A stretch of DNA of 64,000 bases from Actinoplanes flavus (GCF_017592555.1 NZ_JAGFNS010000003.1:110003-174002), one strand, 5' to 3'. Counted from the first letter of the stretch, positions 22,803 through 31,228 are shown. Numbers and translations: made by a program. The notes: generated by a model not told the origin, from the sequence alone.

Positions 22803-23149
22803 TAACCGCCCCTCGCTGTCAAGGCTGTGAAGGAAGTTTTCAAACCGTTACCGGAGCAGCGCAGATGAACTGATGTTTCGGACGGGGCGGATGACCGCCA
22901 TCGATCCCCAAATGGCCGATACGACGTGGCCGCCATCACATGTCTGAATTACTCGCTTTTGTGATCGCCCGAACAGCCGATGCGCGCCCGGCCATTTCGG
23001 TGAGTCGCGATCATCCGATCACCCGGTCTCCGTGACGCGCTGAAACGTTGTCGTCACACCCGAAACAAGATCAAAAAAATTTCCGGTACGCCGTACGCGC
23101 GGGCCGTGGAAGCATAGGGGCAATTGCTCTCATTTCAGGAGAAACAGGC
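22803..23149. other. Divergent intergenic region
   Basis: A stretch of about 350 bases between the regulator and the secreted-protein gene. It is less GC-rich than its surroundings, with A-runs near 23065-23080 and a short palindrome GCAATTGC near 23120. I see no ORF with a ribosome site and no RNA gene; it presumably holds promoters in both directions. Confidence 0.5.
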
Positions 23150-23896
23150 ATGCGATGGTTTCCGGTGATCGTCATGGCGGCCCTGGCTCTCCCCGGCCCC
23201 GCCCACGCGAAAGTCACCTTCGACTTCGCCACCAACACCGGTTTCGTGGACGCCGAGGACGTGCGGCAGGCCTTCGACTGGGACGCCGCCACCCTTCGGG
23301 CCCGGGCGAAAGGCCTGGAGTTCGAGCACGTGAAGCTGGTTCAGGACGTCTACGCGGTGGTGTGCGCCCGAGCCGGCGCCCGCCCCGTCCGGGCGGTACA
23401 CACCGCCCAGGACGCGAAAGAGTTCCTCACCGTCACGGTGGTCCGCGCGGCGGGCACGCGGAAGATCACCGGCTTCCGGATCGTCAAGGCCTACGCCGGC
23501 ATCTCCGGCACCACGGTCCCCCCGACGCCGGGCACACCCTGCCCCGAGCCGAAGCCGGACGACCAGGTCCGCACGTCCCGGCTCGTGTCGACCACGGTCA
23601 CCACCACGCTCGTCGCGAAATCCGGCCCGGATCGTGTGGAGCTCTACCAGATCCGGACCGGACCGCCCGTCCCGGCCGCGGCGCAGCCCGCCCTGGCCAC
23701 GGTGCAGGCCGCCCTGTCTACGGCACAGGCCGCCCAGTCCACCGCGCAGGCCGCCCCGTCCGCGGCGCAGCCCGCCCTGTCTACGGCACAGCCCGCCCTG
23801 TCTACGGCACAGCCTGCCCAGTCTGCGGCGCCGCCCGTCCCGGCCGCGGCGGTGTCACGGCCGGATCAGGCCTCCGCCGTGTCGCGGACCGCCTGA
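23150..23896 (+). CDS. Secreted hypothetical protein with a C-terminal 7-residue repeat
   Basis: A 248-residue protein. ATG 23150 follows AGGAG and opens a signal peptide (MRWFPVIVMAALALPGPAHA) with a likely cleavage after AHA. Residues about 20-170 form a compact domain I do not recognise, with two cysteines (VCAR and TPCPE). Residues about 177-232 are eight copies of an Ala/Gln/Pro/Ser heptad such as TAQPALS, probably a flexible wall-spanning linker. The last 31 bases overlap the end of murD2 on the other strand, so the C terminus may be a recent extension. Function unknown. Confidence 0.7.
   Translation: MRWFPVIVMAALALPGPAHAKVTFDFATNTGFVDAEDVRQAFDWDAATLRARAKGLEFEHVKLVQDVYAVVCARAGARPVRAVHTAQDAKEFLTVTVVRAAGTRKITGFRIVKAYAGISGTTVPPTPGTPCPEPKPDDQVRTSRLVSTTVTTTLVAKSGPDRVELYQIRTGPPVPAAAQPALATVQAALSTAQAAQSTAQAAPSAAQPALSTAQPALSTAQPAQSAAPPVPAAAVSRPDQASAVSRTA
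23680..23845 (+). repeat. 21-bp in-frame tandem repeat
   Basis: About eight degenerate copies of a 21-base unit (CTGTCTACGGCACAGCCCGCC in its best copies) encode the heptad TAQPALS and variants. Copies near 23777-23820 are nearly identical, which suggests recent slippage expansion. Confidence 0.8.
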
Positions 23897-25221
23897 GCGA
23901 AGACCTCGGAGCGGTGTTCGAAGTTGCGGAAGCGGCCGTAGCTGGGTGCGGCCGGGGACAGCAGCACCACTCCCCCGGCTGGGGTGATCTTGCGAGCCAG
24001 GCGGACGGCGTCGACCAGGTCCTCGGCCGGTTCGGTCCGGACCCGGGGCAGGCGGGCCAGCGCCTCCAGGATGCGGGGGCCGCTGTCCGGCAGGCCGATC
24101 ACGGTGAGTTCCCGGTCGGCCAGAAAATCACGTAACGGTGAGTAGTCAAGGCCGCGGTCGTTTCCGCCGACGAGCACGGTGAGTGGCCGGTTCTCGTACG
24201 CCTCGATGGCGTGCATGGCGGCGTACGGACTCGTCGAGAGGGTGTCGTCGACGAACGTCAGCCCGGACGGGTCCTCGATCTCGGCGAGCCGGTGCGGCAG
24301 CCCCGCGAACGACCGGACCGCCGCCTCGACGACCGCCCGCTCCGCCTCCACGTCCACGCCCATGCCGTCCAGCACGGCCAGCGCGACACACAGGTTGCCC
24401 TCGTTGTGCCGGCCCTTGAGGCGCAGCGCGTCCCGCGGGAACAGCGGCTCGTCACTGCACCAGACCCGGCCGTCCTCGACCCGGAACCGGGAGTCCGCGG
24501 CGGCCGCCGGCACCGGCGGGAACCGGCCCGCGTCGGTGACCCCGCGGATCTCGTCACGCAGCCGCCGGTCGGTCCCGTTCACCACGATCAGCTCCGGGCC
24601 GTGCCGGAGGATGTTCAGCTTGTCCCGGTAGTACTCCCGCTCGCCGCCGTGCGCGTCCAGGTGCTCCGGGAAGAGCGAGGTGACCACCGCCACCCGCGGC
24701 GAGTCGGTCAGGTCGGCGCACTGATAACTGGACAGCTCCAGCACGTACAGCTCCGCCTCGGGCATGTCGAGCAGCGGCACGCCGATGTTCCCGCCGTACG
24801 CGTTGGGCCGCCCCACCGCCGTCAGCAGGTGGCTGATCAGGCTGGACGTGGTGCTCTTGCCCTTGCTGCCGGTGACCCCCACGGTCTTCCGGGCGTGCTC
24901 GGCCATCCACAGCGCGCTGCCGCCGGTCACCGTGATCCCGCGCGCACGCAGCTCGACCATGAACGGGTGGGTGGACGGCACCCCGGGCGACCGGACCACC
25001 ACGTCGGCGCTGGCGAGGGCCGCGAAGGCGTGCTCGCCACCGGCCAGCGGCGCGAGTTCGGCCAGCTCATCGGTCCACTCCACGGACAGATAGTTGGCGC
25101 TGTCGTCGACCGCGATCAGGCGGGACGGCTGATGGCGGGCGATCGCGGTCACCGCGGCCCGGCCCTCCCGGCCGGTCCCCCAGACCGCCACCGAACGGCC
25201 GCGCAGGTCTGCCAGGCGCAC
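23866..25221 (-). CDS. murD2: UDP-MurNAc-L-Ala ligase, probably the L-glutamate-adding MurD2
   Basis: A 451-residue Mur ligase with the ATP loop VGVTGSKGKSTTSS (residues 115-127), GGNIGVPLLD, and the later ELSSYQ and LKGRHNEGN motifs of the MurD group. MurD normally adds D-Glu to UDP-MurNAc-L-Ala. Because the gene is divergent from a murL homologue 77 bases away, as the equivalents are adjacent in Xanthomonas, I assign it as MurD2, which adds L-Glu for later epimerisation. It lies outside any dcw-type cell-wall cluster, which also fits. Start GTG 25221 has GGGGAG upstream. L-Glu preference is inference; ordinary MurD is the alternative. Confidence 0.8.
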   Translation of the reverse strand: MRLADLRGRSVAVWGTGREGRAAVTAIARHQPSRLIAVDDSANYLSVEWTDELAELAPLAGGEHAFAALASADVVVRSPGVPSTHPFMVELRARGITVTGGSALWMAEHARKTVGVTGSKGKSTTSSLISHLLTAVGRPNAYGGNIGVPLLDMPEAELYVLELSSYQCADLTDSPRVAVVTSLFPEHLDAHGGEREYYRDKLNILRHGPELIVVNGTDRRLRDEIRGVTDAGRFPPVPAAAADSRFRVEDGRVWCSDEPLFPRDALRLKGRHNEGNLCVALAVLDGMGVDVEAERAVVEAAVRSFAGLPHRLAEIEDPSGLTFVDDTLSTSPYAAMHAIEAYENRPLTVLVGGNDRGLDYSPLRDFLADRELTVIGLPDSGPRILEALARLPRVRTEPAEDLVDAVRLARKITPAGGVVLLSPAAPSYGRFRNFEHRSEVFAQAVRDTAEA

Positions 25222-25298
25222 GTCGTCTCCCCGCTTCGCGTCGAACCTCGTCGGACCGAACTAATATTGCCCCTCGGTCATAGGCAAGGAGACTCCGG
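25222..25298. promoter_or_regulatory. Divergent promoter region murD2/murL
   Basis: A 77-base gap with an AT-rich patch, CTAATATTGC (25261-25270), that offers -10-like hexamers in both directions (TAATAT forward, TATTAG reverse). Shared control of the two genes is likely; no convincing -35 is visible. Confidence 0.4.
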
Positions 25299-26606
25299 GT
25301 GCGGTTCGACGTCATGCAGTTCCCCTCGTACACGTTCGATCCGGTGACGGGGGTGGCGGCGTTCGACTACCTGCTGGACGGACCGGAGCCACTGCGCTTC
25401 ACCGAGACGATCATGCTGCCGGTGCCGGCCGACCCGGCCGTGCCGGAGGCGCTCACCCGGGTGCTCGACCTGCTGCACGTGGTGGCCGGGGTCAGCTACT
25501 TCAAGGTCGGCGCGCCGGCCCGGGTGGTCGCGCCCAAACCCGTGCCACCCCAGGTCACCGACCTTCTCACGGCCGTCTACACCAAAGGCATGGCGGAGTA
25601 CGCGTACCGCAACCAGCTACCGCACGTGCTGAAGCTCACCGTGGAGGCGCCGGGCGTGATCCCGGCCGCCGGGCCCACCGGGGTCACCGGTGGCCGGCCG
25701 CTCTCCGCGGTCGGCGGCGGCAAGGACTCGATCGTCACCCTCGAGATCCTGCGCGCCGCCGGGCTCGACCCGGTGCCGTTCTCGGTCAACCCGAACCCGG
25801 TGATCGAGAAGGTGAACGCCGCCTCCAGCCTGCCCGCGCTGGCCGCCCGCCGCAAGCTCGACCCGCGGCTCTTCGAGCTCAACAAGGCCGGCGCGCTGAA
25901 CGGGCACATCCCGGTCACCGCGATCAACTCGCTGATCGCCATCGCCACCGCGGTCTGGCACGGGCTCGGCCCGGTGGTGATGTCGAACGAACGGTCCGCT
26001 TCCGACCCGAACCTGATCTGGAACGGTCACGAGGTGAACCACCAGTGGTCCAAGGGCGTCGAGGCGGAGGGGCTGCTGCGGGCCGCCGTGACGGCGTACG
26101 CGGGGCTGCCCGACCCGTATTTCTCCCTGCTGCGGCCGCTGTCCGAGCTGCACATCGCCCAACTGTTCGCCGGTCACACTGCGTACGATGATGTTGTTAC
26201 TAGCTGTAACAAGGCGTTCAAGTTGCACGACCCGACGGCCCGCTGGTGCGGTGACTGTCCGAAGTGCCGGTTCGTCTTCCTGGCGATGGCCCCGCACATG
26301 CCCCGGGAACGGCTCGCGCACATCTTCGGGCGGGACCTGTTCGCCGACCCGTCCCAGACGGCCGGGTTCCTGGAGCTGCTCGGCATCGACGCGCACAAGC
26401 CGTTCGAATGCGTCGGCGAGGCCGAGGAGTGCCTGGTCGCCCTCGCCATGCTGACCGACGGCGCGCCGGTCCTCGCCGAACTCCGCGCCGCCGTGCCGGC
26501 CACCGCGTGGGCCGAGGTCTCCCACTCCGACGTGTTCACCCCCGGCGGCCCGAACCACGTGCCCCCCGCCTACCGCAAGATCCTCGACGAGGCGGTCGCC
26601 GGATGA
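25299..26606 (+). CDS. murL: UDP-MurNAc-L-Ala-L-Glu epimerase
   Basis: A 435-residue protein that I identify as MurL, the ATP-dependent enzyme that inverts the terminal L-Glu of UDP-MurNAc-L-Ala-L-Glu to D-Glu. Supporting features are SAVGGGKDSIVTLE (residues 136-149), a PP-loop-like ATP site, a basic/Asn-rich centre (MSNERSASDPNLIWNGHEVN) and a C-terminal cysteine group WCGDCPKC at 316-323. GTG 25299 follows AAGGAG. It overlaps the next gene by four bases. MurL was described in Xanthomonas oryzae, which lacks glutamate racemase dependence for wall synthesis; its presence here predicts the same alternative route. Identification is from remembered family features and context. Confidence 0.8.
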   Translation: MRFDVMQFPSYTFDPVTGVAAFDYLLDGPEPLRFTETIMLPVPADPAVPEALTRVLDLLHVVAGVSYFKVGAPARVVAPKPVPPQVTDLLTAVYTKGMAEYAYRNQLPHVLKLTVEAPGVIPAAGPTGVTGGRPLSAVGGGKDSIVTLEILRAAGLDPVPFSVNPNPVIEKVNAASSLPALAARRKLDPRLFELNKAGALNGHIPVTAINSLIAIATAVWHGLGPVVMSNERSASDPNLIWNGHEVNHQWSKGVEAEGLLRAAVTAYAGLPDPYFSLLRPLSELHIAQLFAGHTAYDDVVTSCNKAFKLHDPTARWCGDCPKCRFVFLAMAPHMPRERLAHIFGRDLFADPSQTAGFLELLGIDAHKPFECVGEAEECLVALAMLTDGAPVLAELRAAVPATAWAEVSHSDVFTPGGPNHVPPAYRKILDEAVAG

Positions 26607-26962
26607 GCGAGATCTACGTGGGCAACGCCGACCCCGACGCGCTCGCCGACCGGGGCTGGCTGCTCGGGCACTTCAAACCGGAGGGCGACCCCCGGCACAG
26701 CACCGACGTCGAGATCAAGTGGGGCCGCCATCCGCGCGGCGACCGGCGGGCCGCATGGGTCCGCGGCGAGGAGCGGACCGCCCTGCTGGTGCTGATCAGC
26801 GGCTGCTTCCACATGGAGTTCCCGGAACGCACCGTCGTCCTGGACAAGCAGGGCGACTACGTGGTCTGGCCGCGCGGCGTCGACCATTCCTGGTTCGCCG
26901 CCGAAGAGTCGGTGGTCCTCACCGTCCGCTGGCCCTCCGTCCCCGGCTACGCCGTCCCCTAG
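26603..26962 (+). CDS. Cupin-fold protein coupled to murL
   Basis: A 119-residue protein whose ATG overlaps the murL stop (ATGA at 26603-26606). It has a cupin-like strand pattern: DVEIKWGRHPRGDRRAAW, LLVLISGCFHMEFPERTVVL, GDYVVWPRGVDHSWFA and VVLTVRWPS. The His in GVDHSW and an upstream His may bind metal. Similar actinobacterial proteins are sometimes mislabelled signal peptidase I, but no Ser/Lys dyad or membrane helix is present. The tight coupling suggests a role alongside MurL, perhaps binding a nucleotide-sugar intermediate; this is speculation. Confidence 0.75.
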   Translation: MSEIYVGNADPDALADRGWLLGHFKPEGDPRHSTDVEIKWGRHPRGDRRAAWVRGEERTALLVLISGCFHMEFPERTVVLDKQGDYVVWPRGVDHSWFAAEESVVLTVRWPSVPGYAVP

Positions 26963-27059
26963 CACCCTGCGCGGTCCAGGCGCCGCTGCCCTGTTCCCTT
27001 CGAACCGTCCCGCCCGCGCGACGCGCGCTGGCGGGGCGGCCCGGCCCGCACCCCACCGC
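26963..27059. other. Intergenic sequence before the repeat arrays
   Basis: No gene signal. High GC with short C-rich stretches; it leads directly into the 71-bp array. Confidence 0.4.
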
Positions 27060-27560
27060 CGGACTGAAATCGGTGACCCACCCGCCTGCCACCGGCAACG
27101 CCGACCGGGCGGTCGCGGCACCGCTCACCAGACACCCCACCTGCCCACTCCGGCCATAACACCACTCACCGCTGACAAGCGGTCACGGCAGCGCTCGCCA
27201 GCCGCCCCGCCTGCCCACCCCAGCCACTGCACCACTCACCCCAACCGGACAGTCACCGCAAACCTCACCAGCCGCTGCACCGCTCACACGAACCGGACAG
27301 TCACGGCAAACCTCACCTGACACCCACCTACTCACCCCAACCGCTGCACCGCTCACCCCGACCGGGCAGTCACAGCAACGCTCGCCCCCAGGCGCCCTCA
27401 CCTGCCCACTCCCGGCCGTAACGCCACTCACCGCAGACAAACAGTCACGGCAGTGATCACCAAGCACCCCACCTGCCCACTCCCGGCCGTAACGCCACTC
27501 ACCGCAGACGAACGGTCACGGCAGTGATCACCAGGCACCCACCCTGCCCCCTCCCGGCCG
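27060..27560. repeat. Degenerate tandem array, period about 70-74 bp
   Basis: The phrase CCTGCCCACTCC(C)GGCCGT and its variants recurs at 27140, 27210, about 27327, 27401, 27472 and 27543, followed by AACGCCACTCACCGCAGAC-like and CAGTCACGGCAGTGATCACC-like blocks. The last three copies are almost identical with an exact 71-base period; the early ones have diverged. All frames are broken or low-complexity, so it is not coding. Confidence 0.75.
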
Positions 27561-27783
27561 TTGCGCCGGTCGCGGCGGGTTGGTAGTTGCGCTTGACGAC
27601 GCCTGCGCCACCCGGAACCCGCCGAATGTCACTCACCGCGATCAGGACGGCGATCGCGTGGAAGATCAGCGCTGTCCCTTCGGCACCGACGCGCAACACG
27701 CGCCGGCGGCCAACTCCGCTCGGCGATCCCGACCGCTTCGCGATCAGGATCGCAGCGGTGGCACCGCGAGCGCTCGCCATCCG
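27561..27783. other. Unique spacer between the two repeat arrays
   Basis: About 220 bases with no ribosome site and no convincing ORF. A minus-strand frame (27499-27780) contains a hydrophobic run (LIFHAIAVLIAVSDIRR) and could be a remnant of a membrane-protein gene, but it runs into the repeat and I do not call it. Confidence 0.4.
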
Positions 27784-28605
27784 GCGACCTTGGACGATTC
27801 ACCACCGCAACCGGTGGCAACCCGTCCAAGATCCCGCCCGCTCGGCAAGCGCGAGACAACCAGCACGCCACACCACCCACCCACGGCGACCTTGAACGAA
27901 TCACCACCACATCCGGTGACAACGCGCCCAAGATCGCACGGTTCAGTGGGTCTGGGACACCCAGCACGCCACCCCCGCATACCCACACGGCGACCTTGGA
28001 CGATTCACCACCGCATCCGGTGGCAAGGCGTTCAAGATCGCGCCCATCCGACGAACGCGAGACACGCAGCAAGCCACACCCGCCCGCCCAACAGCGACCT
28101 TGGACGAATCACCACCACATCCGGTGGCGACGCGTCCAAGATCGCGCCCACCTGACGAACGCAAGACACGCAGCACGCCACACCCGCCCACCCACGGCGA
28201 CCTTGGACGAATTGCCACCGCATCCGGTGGTGACACGTTCAAGATCGCGCGGTTCGATGGGCCCGGCACGCGCAGCACGCCACCCTCGCATGCCCACAGC
28301 GACCTTGGACGAATTGCCACCGCAACCGGTGGCAAGGCGTTCAAGATCGCTCCCATCCGACGAACGCGAGACACGCAGCAAGCCACACCCGCCCGCCTAC
28401 GGCGACCTTGGACGAATTGCCACCGTATTCGGTGGTGACGCGTTCAAGATCTTGGGCGTCCGGCGTCCGGCGAGCGCGAGACACGCGGCACGCCACACCC
28501 GCCCACCCACGGCGACCTTGGACGAATTGCCACCGCATTCGGTGGTGACGCGTTCAAGATCGCGCGGTTTGGTGGGCCCGGGACGTGCAGTGTGCCGCCT
28601 GCGGA
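27784..28605. repeat. Eight-copy tandem array, period about 103 bp, each unit with a long imperfect hairpin
   Basis: The landmark GCGACCTTGGACGA starts (with small variants) at 27784, 27886, 27990, 28094, 28197, 28299, 28402 and 28512, giving periods of 102-104 and a last one of 110. Each unit reads GCGACCTTGGACGAATTGCC, ACCGCATCCGGTGGTGAC, GCGTTCAAGATCGCGC and then a less constant 45-base linker with GCGAGACACGCAGCACGCCA. The first part folds: CCACCG-CATC-CGGTGG is a perfect inner hairpin, and GCGACCTTGGAC pairs imperfectly with GTTCAAGATCGC. No start codon with ribosome site lies inside. The whole unit is conserved, so this is not a CRISPR array. Confidence 0.85.
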
Positions 28606-28790
28606 TGCCTACATGGGGATTGAGGGGGTGCTGCGCCGGGAGGGGTGTGGTGTTCGGGTCTGTGGGGGCGTGGGGGCACGCGACACGCCGGAAGGCGCGT
28701 TACGGCCGTTCGGGGGCGCCTGCCTCGCGTGGCAGGGCGGAACGGTCCTGGTGTGGTCGGGGGCGGGCGCGGCGCGTACCGGAAAGGGGT
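28606..28790. other. Intergenic sequence after the repeat array
   Basis: About 185 bases, G-rich, downstream of the flavohaemoglobin-like gene on its own strand. I see no gene and no clear terminator. Confidence 0.4.
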
Positions 28791-30377
28791 CTATTCGACC
28801 GGGTCGTGGTGGATGCGCTCGGGCTGCACGCCGAGCCGGTGCAGCGCGGAGCTGGTGCTGGTCAGCATGAGCGGCGGCCCGGCCAGGTAGACCTCGAAGC
28901 CGGCCCACTCGCCGAAGGCGGCGACCACGTCGGTGACCAGGCCGGATTCGTAGGGCCCGGGATCGCCCTCGGCCACCACCGGGACCACGGCGGCGCGCGG
29001 CGCCTGGGCGGCCAGGTCGGTGAGGGCGTCGAGGTCGTAGAGCTCGGTCCGGTCGCGGACGCCCCAGAACAGGACGGCTGCCCGGTTGTCGTCGGTGGCG
29101 GCCAGTTCGGCGAGGATGGCTTTCATCGGGGCCACGCCGGTGTCGCCGGCGATCATGAGGATGCCGCGGCGTGGTTCGGCGGGAAGGCCCATGTCGCCTT
29201 CGGGGCGGGTCAGGCGGACGCGGTCGCCGGGGCGGGTCCGGTGGACGAGGGTGCCGCTGACGCCGGTCTCCGTCTTGGCCCGCACGTGCAGCTCGATGAG
29301 TTCGTCGTGGTGCGGGGAGCCGGCCACCGAGTACGGCCGCCGGACGCCGGGCACGGCGTCGACCTCGATCCGGGTGTACTGGCCGGGGCGGAACGGCATC
29401 GGCAGCGACGGCCGCAACGTGATCACCGCGAGGTCCGCACGGCGCACGTCGTGCTCGATCACCTCGGCGGGCCAGACGGTCGGCTGGTACGCGACGAGCG
29501 TCCCGCCGTGCACCAGCCACTCGTAGAGGTGCTGCCACGTCCAGCGCCAGGCCTGGTCGAAGTCCTGCCGCCAGGCGCCCGGGGCCATCCCGGCGCGCAT
29601 CGCCTCGGCCAGCGCGGCGCCGACCACCCGCAGCCGGGTCCACGGGATGCCACATTCGGCCAGCACCGCGCCGAGCTGGATGCAGCCGGCGACCAGGGCG
29701 GGTGGGTCGTCGAGCCGGCCGACCAGCCAGGTGAGCGCACGGGACAGCTGGGTGCGCTGCGTCTCCGGGCTGCCGGGGAGCGCGTCGAGGAGGGCCGGCT
29801 GTGCCTGCCGCAGGGCTGTCCAGAGCCGGTCGGCGACGTCGTCGATGCCGCCGGCGGCGGTGAGGCTGGCGCGGAGCAGCCGCTGGGTGTCGCGCAGCGC
29901 CTGGCCGTCCGCCGGGTCGATGCCGTCCGGCCGGGGCGTGCCTCGTTTGCCGGGCACTCCGGGACGGCGGCGGCCCGGATGGCCACCGGGCCCCTGCGGT
30001 GGCGGGAACTCGGTGCCGGGTCCGCCGATCCGGCGGGCCGGGGCGACCGGCGGGATGTTCGGCACCGGGCCGGTCGGGCCGGACGGGACGACACCGCCGA
30101 CCGGTGGGATGCCACGGTCGGGGCCGTACCGGCTCTGGAGGCTGGAGCGGCCGAGCGCCTCGCCGGGATCGCCGCGCCAGAGGAGGCCTGCCGCGCCCTC
30201 TTCGGGAAAGTGCGACGGGGGCATTCCGGCCTCCTCGCCGTCGTCGCCGGCCTTCTTCGGAGTGGGGATCTCGCCGAGCGCGGCATCGACGTCGGCCGCT
30301 CCGGCGGCGACAGCGTCCGGCGCGTTCTGGCGCAGCCGGAGAGCACGCAGCAGGGCGAGCAGATGCGGATCCGACAC
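28791..30377 (-). CDS. Flavohaemoglobin-like protein: disordered head, degenerate globin, FAD/NAD reductase
   Basis: A 528-residue protein. Residues 1-165 are Pro/Gly-rich and probably disordered. Residues about 165-290 resemble a globin (LRASLTAAGGIDDVADRLW, then RALTWLVGRLDDPPALVAGC and LRVVGAALAEAMRA). Residues about 300-528 are a ferredoxin-reductase-like module with the FAD motif RRPYSVAGSP, the NAD-site motif AGDTGVAPMKAIL and YLAGPPLM. Flavohaemoglobins turn NO into nitrate with O2 and NAD(P)H. By eye, the position of the proximal haem His (HVSLxIKPEHY in true members) falls on Leu in GAVLAECGIPWTRL, so haem binding is doubtful. It may be a reductase with a haem-free sensor domain. Confidence 0.78.
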   Translation of the reverse strand: MSDPHLLALLRALRLRQNAPDAVAAGAADVDAALGEIPTPKKAGDDGEEAGMPPSHFPEEGAAGLLWRGDPGEALGRSSLQSRYGPDRGIPPVGGVVPSGPTGPVPNIPPVAPARRIGGPGTEFPPPQGPGGHPGRRRPGVPGKRGTPRPDGIDPADGQALRDTQRLLRASLTAAGGIDDVADRLWTALRQAQPALLDALPGSPETQRTQLSRALTWLVGRLDDPPALVAGCIQLGAVLAECGIPWTRLRVVGAALAEAMRAGMAPGAWRQDFDQAWRWTWQHLYEWLVHGGTLVAYQPTVWPAEVIEHDVRRADLAVITLRPSLPMPFRPGQYTRIEVDAVPGVRRPYSVAGSPHHDELIELHVRAKTETGVSGTLVHRTRPGDRVRLTRPEGDMGLPAEPRRGILMIAGDTGVAPMKAILAELAATDDNRAAVLFWGVRDRTELYDLDALTDLAAQAPRAAVVPVVAEGDPGPYESGLVTDVVAAFGEWAGFEVYLAGPPLMLTSTSSALHRLGVQPERIHHDPVE

Positions 30378-30432
30378 GGATCACCCCCGGCGAACTCGAC
30401 AAGGGTGACCCTACCCCGCGAATAATGCCGGT

Positions 30433-31227
30433 GTGCCAGCACTCAGCATCACCAGCCCGGACGATCCACGGATCGGCGATTATCTTGCCCTCACCGACGT
30501 CGAGCTGCGGACCCGGTGGGAACCGCCGAACGGCCTGTTCATCGCCGAGGGGGAACTGGTCATCCAGCGGGCGCTGCGGGCCGGCTACCGGATGCGCTCG
30601 GCCCTGGTCGACGAGAAGCGCGCCGACCAGCTGACCGGGCTGCCGCCGGAGGCGCCGCTTTACACCGCTCCACCGCCGGTGCTGGAGTCGATCACCGGGT
30701 TCCACGTGCACCGGGGCATTCTGGCGTCGTTCCACCGGCGGGAGCTGCCGGCGATGGAGGAACTGCTCGCCGGGGCGCGCAGCCTGGCCGTCCTGGAGGG
30801 GCTGAACACGCACACCAATCTGGGTGCGCTGTTCCGGAGCGCGGCGGCGCTCGGCATCGACGCCGTGGTCCTGTCGCCGAACTGCGCGGACCCGCTCTAC
30901 CGCCGGGCGGTGCGGGTCAGCATGGGTGAGGTGTTCGCCATTCCGTACGCGAAGTCGGACGACTGGCCGGGCACCCTCAAGGCGATCCGGGCGGCCGGGT
31001 TCACCCTGCTGGCGATGACGCCGGGCGAGGGCGCGGTGTCGATCGCCGCCCTGACCCCGGCCCAGCGGGAGCGGCCCGCGCTGCTGCTCGGCGCGGAGGG
31101 GCCCGGGCTGACGCGTACCGCCTTGGAGGCGGCCGACGCCCGGGTGGTGATCCCGATGCACAACGGGGTGGATTCGCTGAACGTGGCGACCGCGGCGGCG
31201 ATCGGGTTCTACGAGATCACCCGCTGA
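30433..31227 (+). CDS. TrmH/SpoU-family RNA methyltransferase
   Basis: A 264-residue SPOUT methyltransferase. An N-terminal substrate-binding domain (ADQLTG, GFHVHRGILASFHRREL) precedes the catalytic knot with the three SpoU motifs: LNTHTNLGALFRSAAALGID, LLLGAEGPGL and VVIPMHNGVDSLNVATAAAI. Such enzymes 2'-O-methylate rRNA or tRNA using SAM. The Arg in motif 1 and Asn in motif 3 are present, so it should be active. Whether the target is 23S rRNA or a tRNA is unclear. GTG 30433 is the first reasonable start; it is divergent from the reductase gene. Confidence 0.9.
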   Translation: MPALSITSPDDPRIGDYLALTDVELRTRWEPPNGLFIAEGELVIQRALRAGYRMRSALVDEKRADQLTGLPPEAPLYTAPPPVLESITGFHVHRGILASFHRRELPAMEELLAGARSLAVLEGLNTHTNLGALFRSAAALGIDAVVLSPNCADPLYRRAVRVSMGEVFAIPYAKSDDWPGTLKAIRAAGFTLLAMTPGEGAVSIAALTPAQRERPALLLGAEGPGLTRTALEAADARVVIPMHNGVDSLNVATAAAIGFYEITR

Positions 31228-31228
31228 G

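Noticed and set aside
27499..27780. 93-codon minus-strand frame with a hydrophobic segment
   Set aside because: No ribosome site, it ends in the repeat array and has no recognisable family; at most a gene remnant.
27784..28605. CRISPR-like array
   Set aside because: Units are about 103 bases and conserved throughout; there are no short identical repeats with unique spacers, and no cas genes are in the window.
27996..30425. Long open frame of 809 codons across the repeats and into 30.4 kb on the plus strand
   Set aside because: The first part is repeat translation and the rest is antisense to the reductase gene; high GC keeps such frames open by chance.
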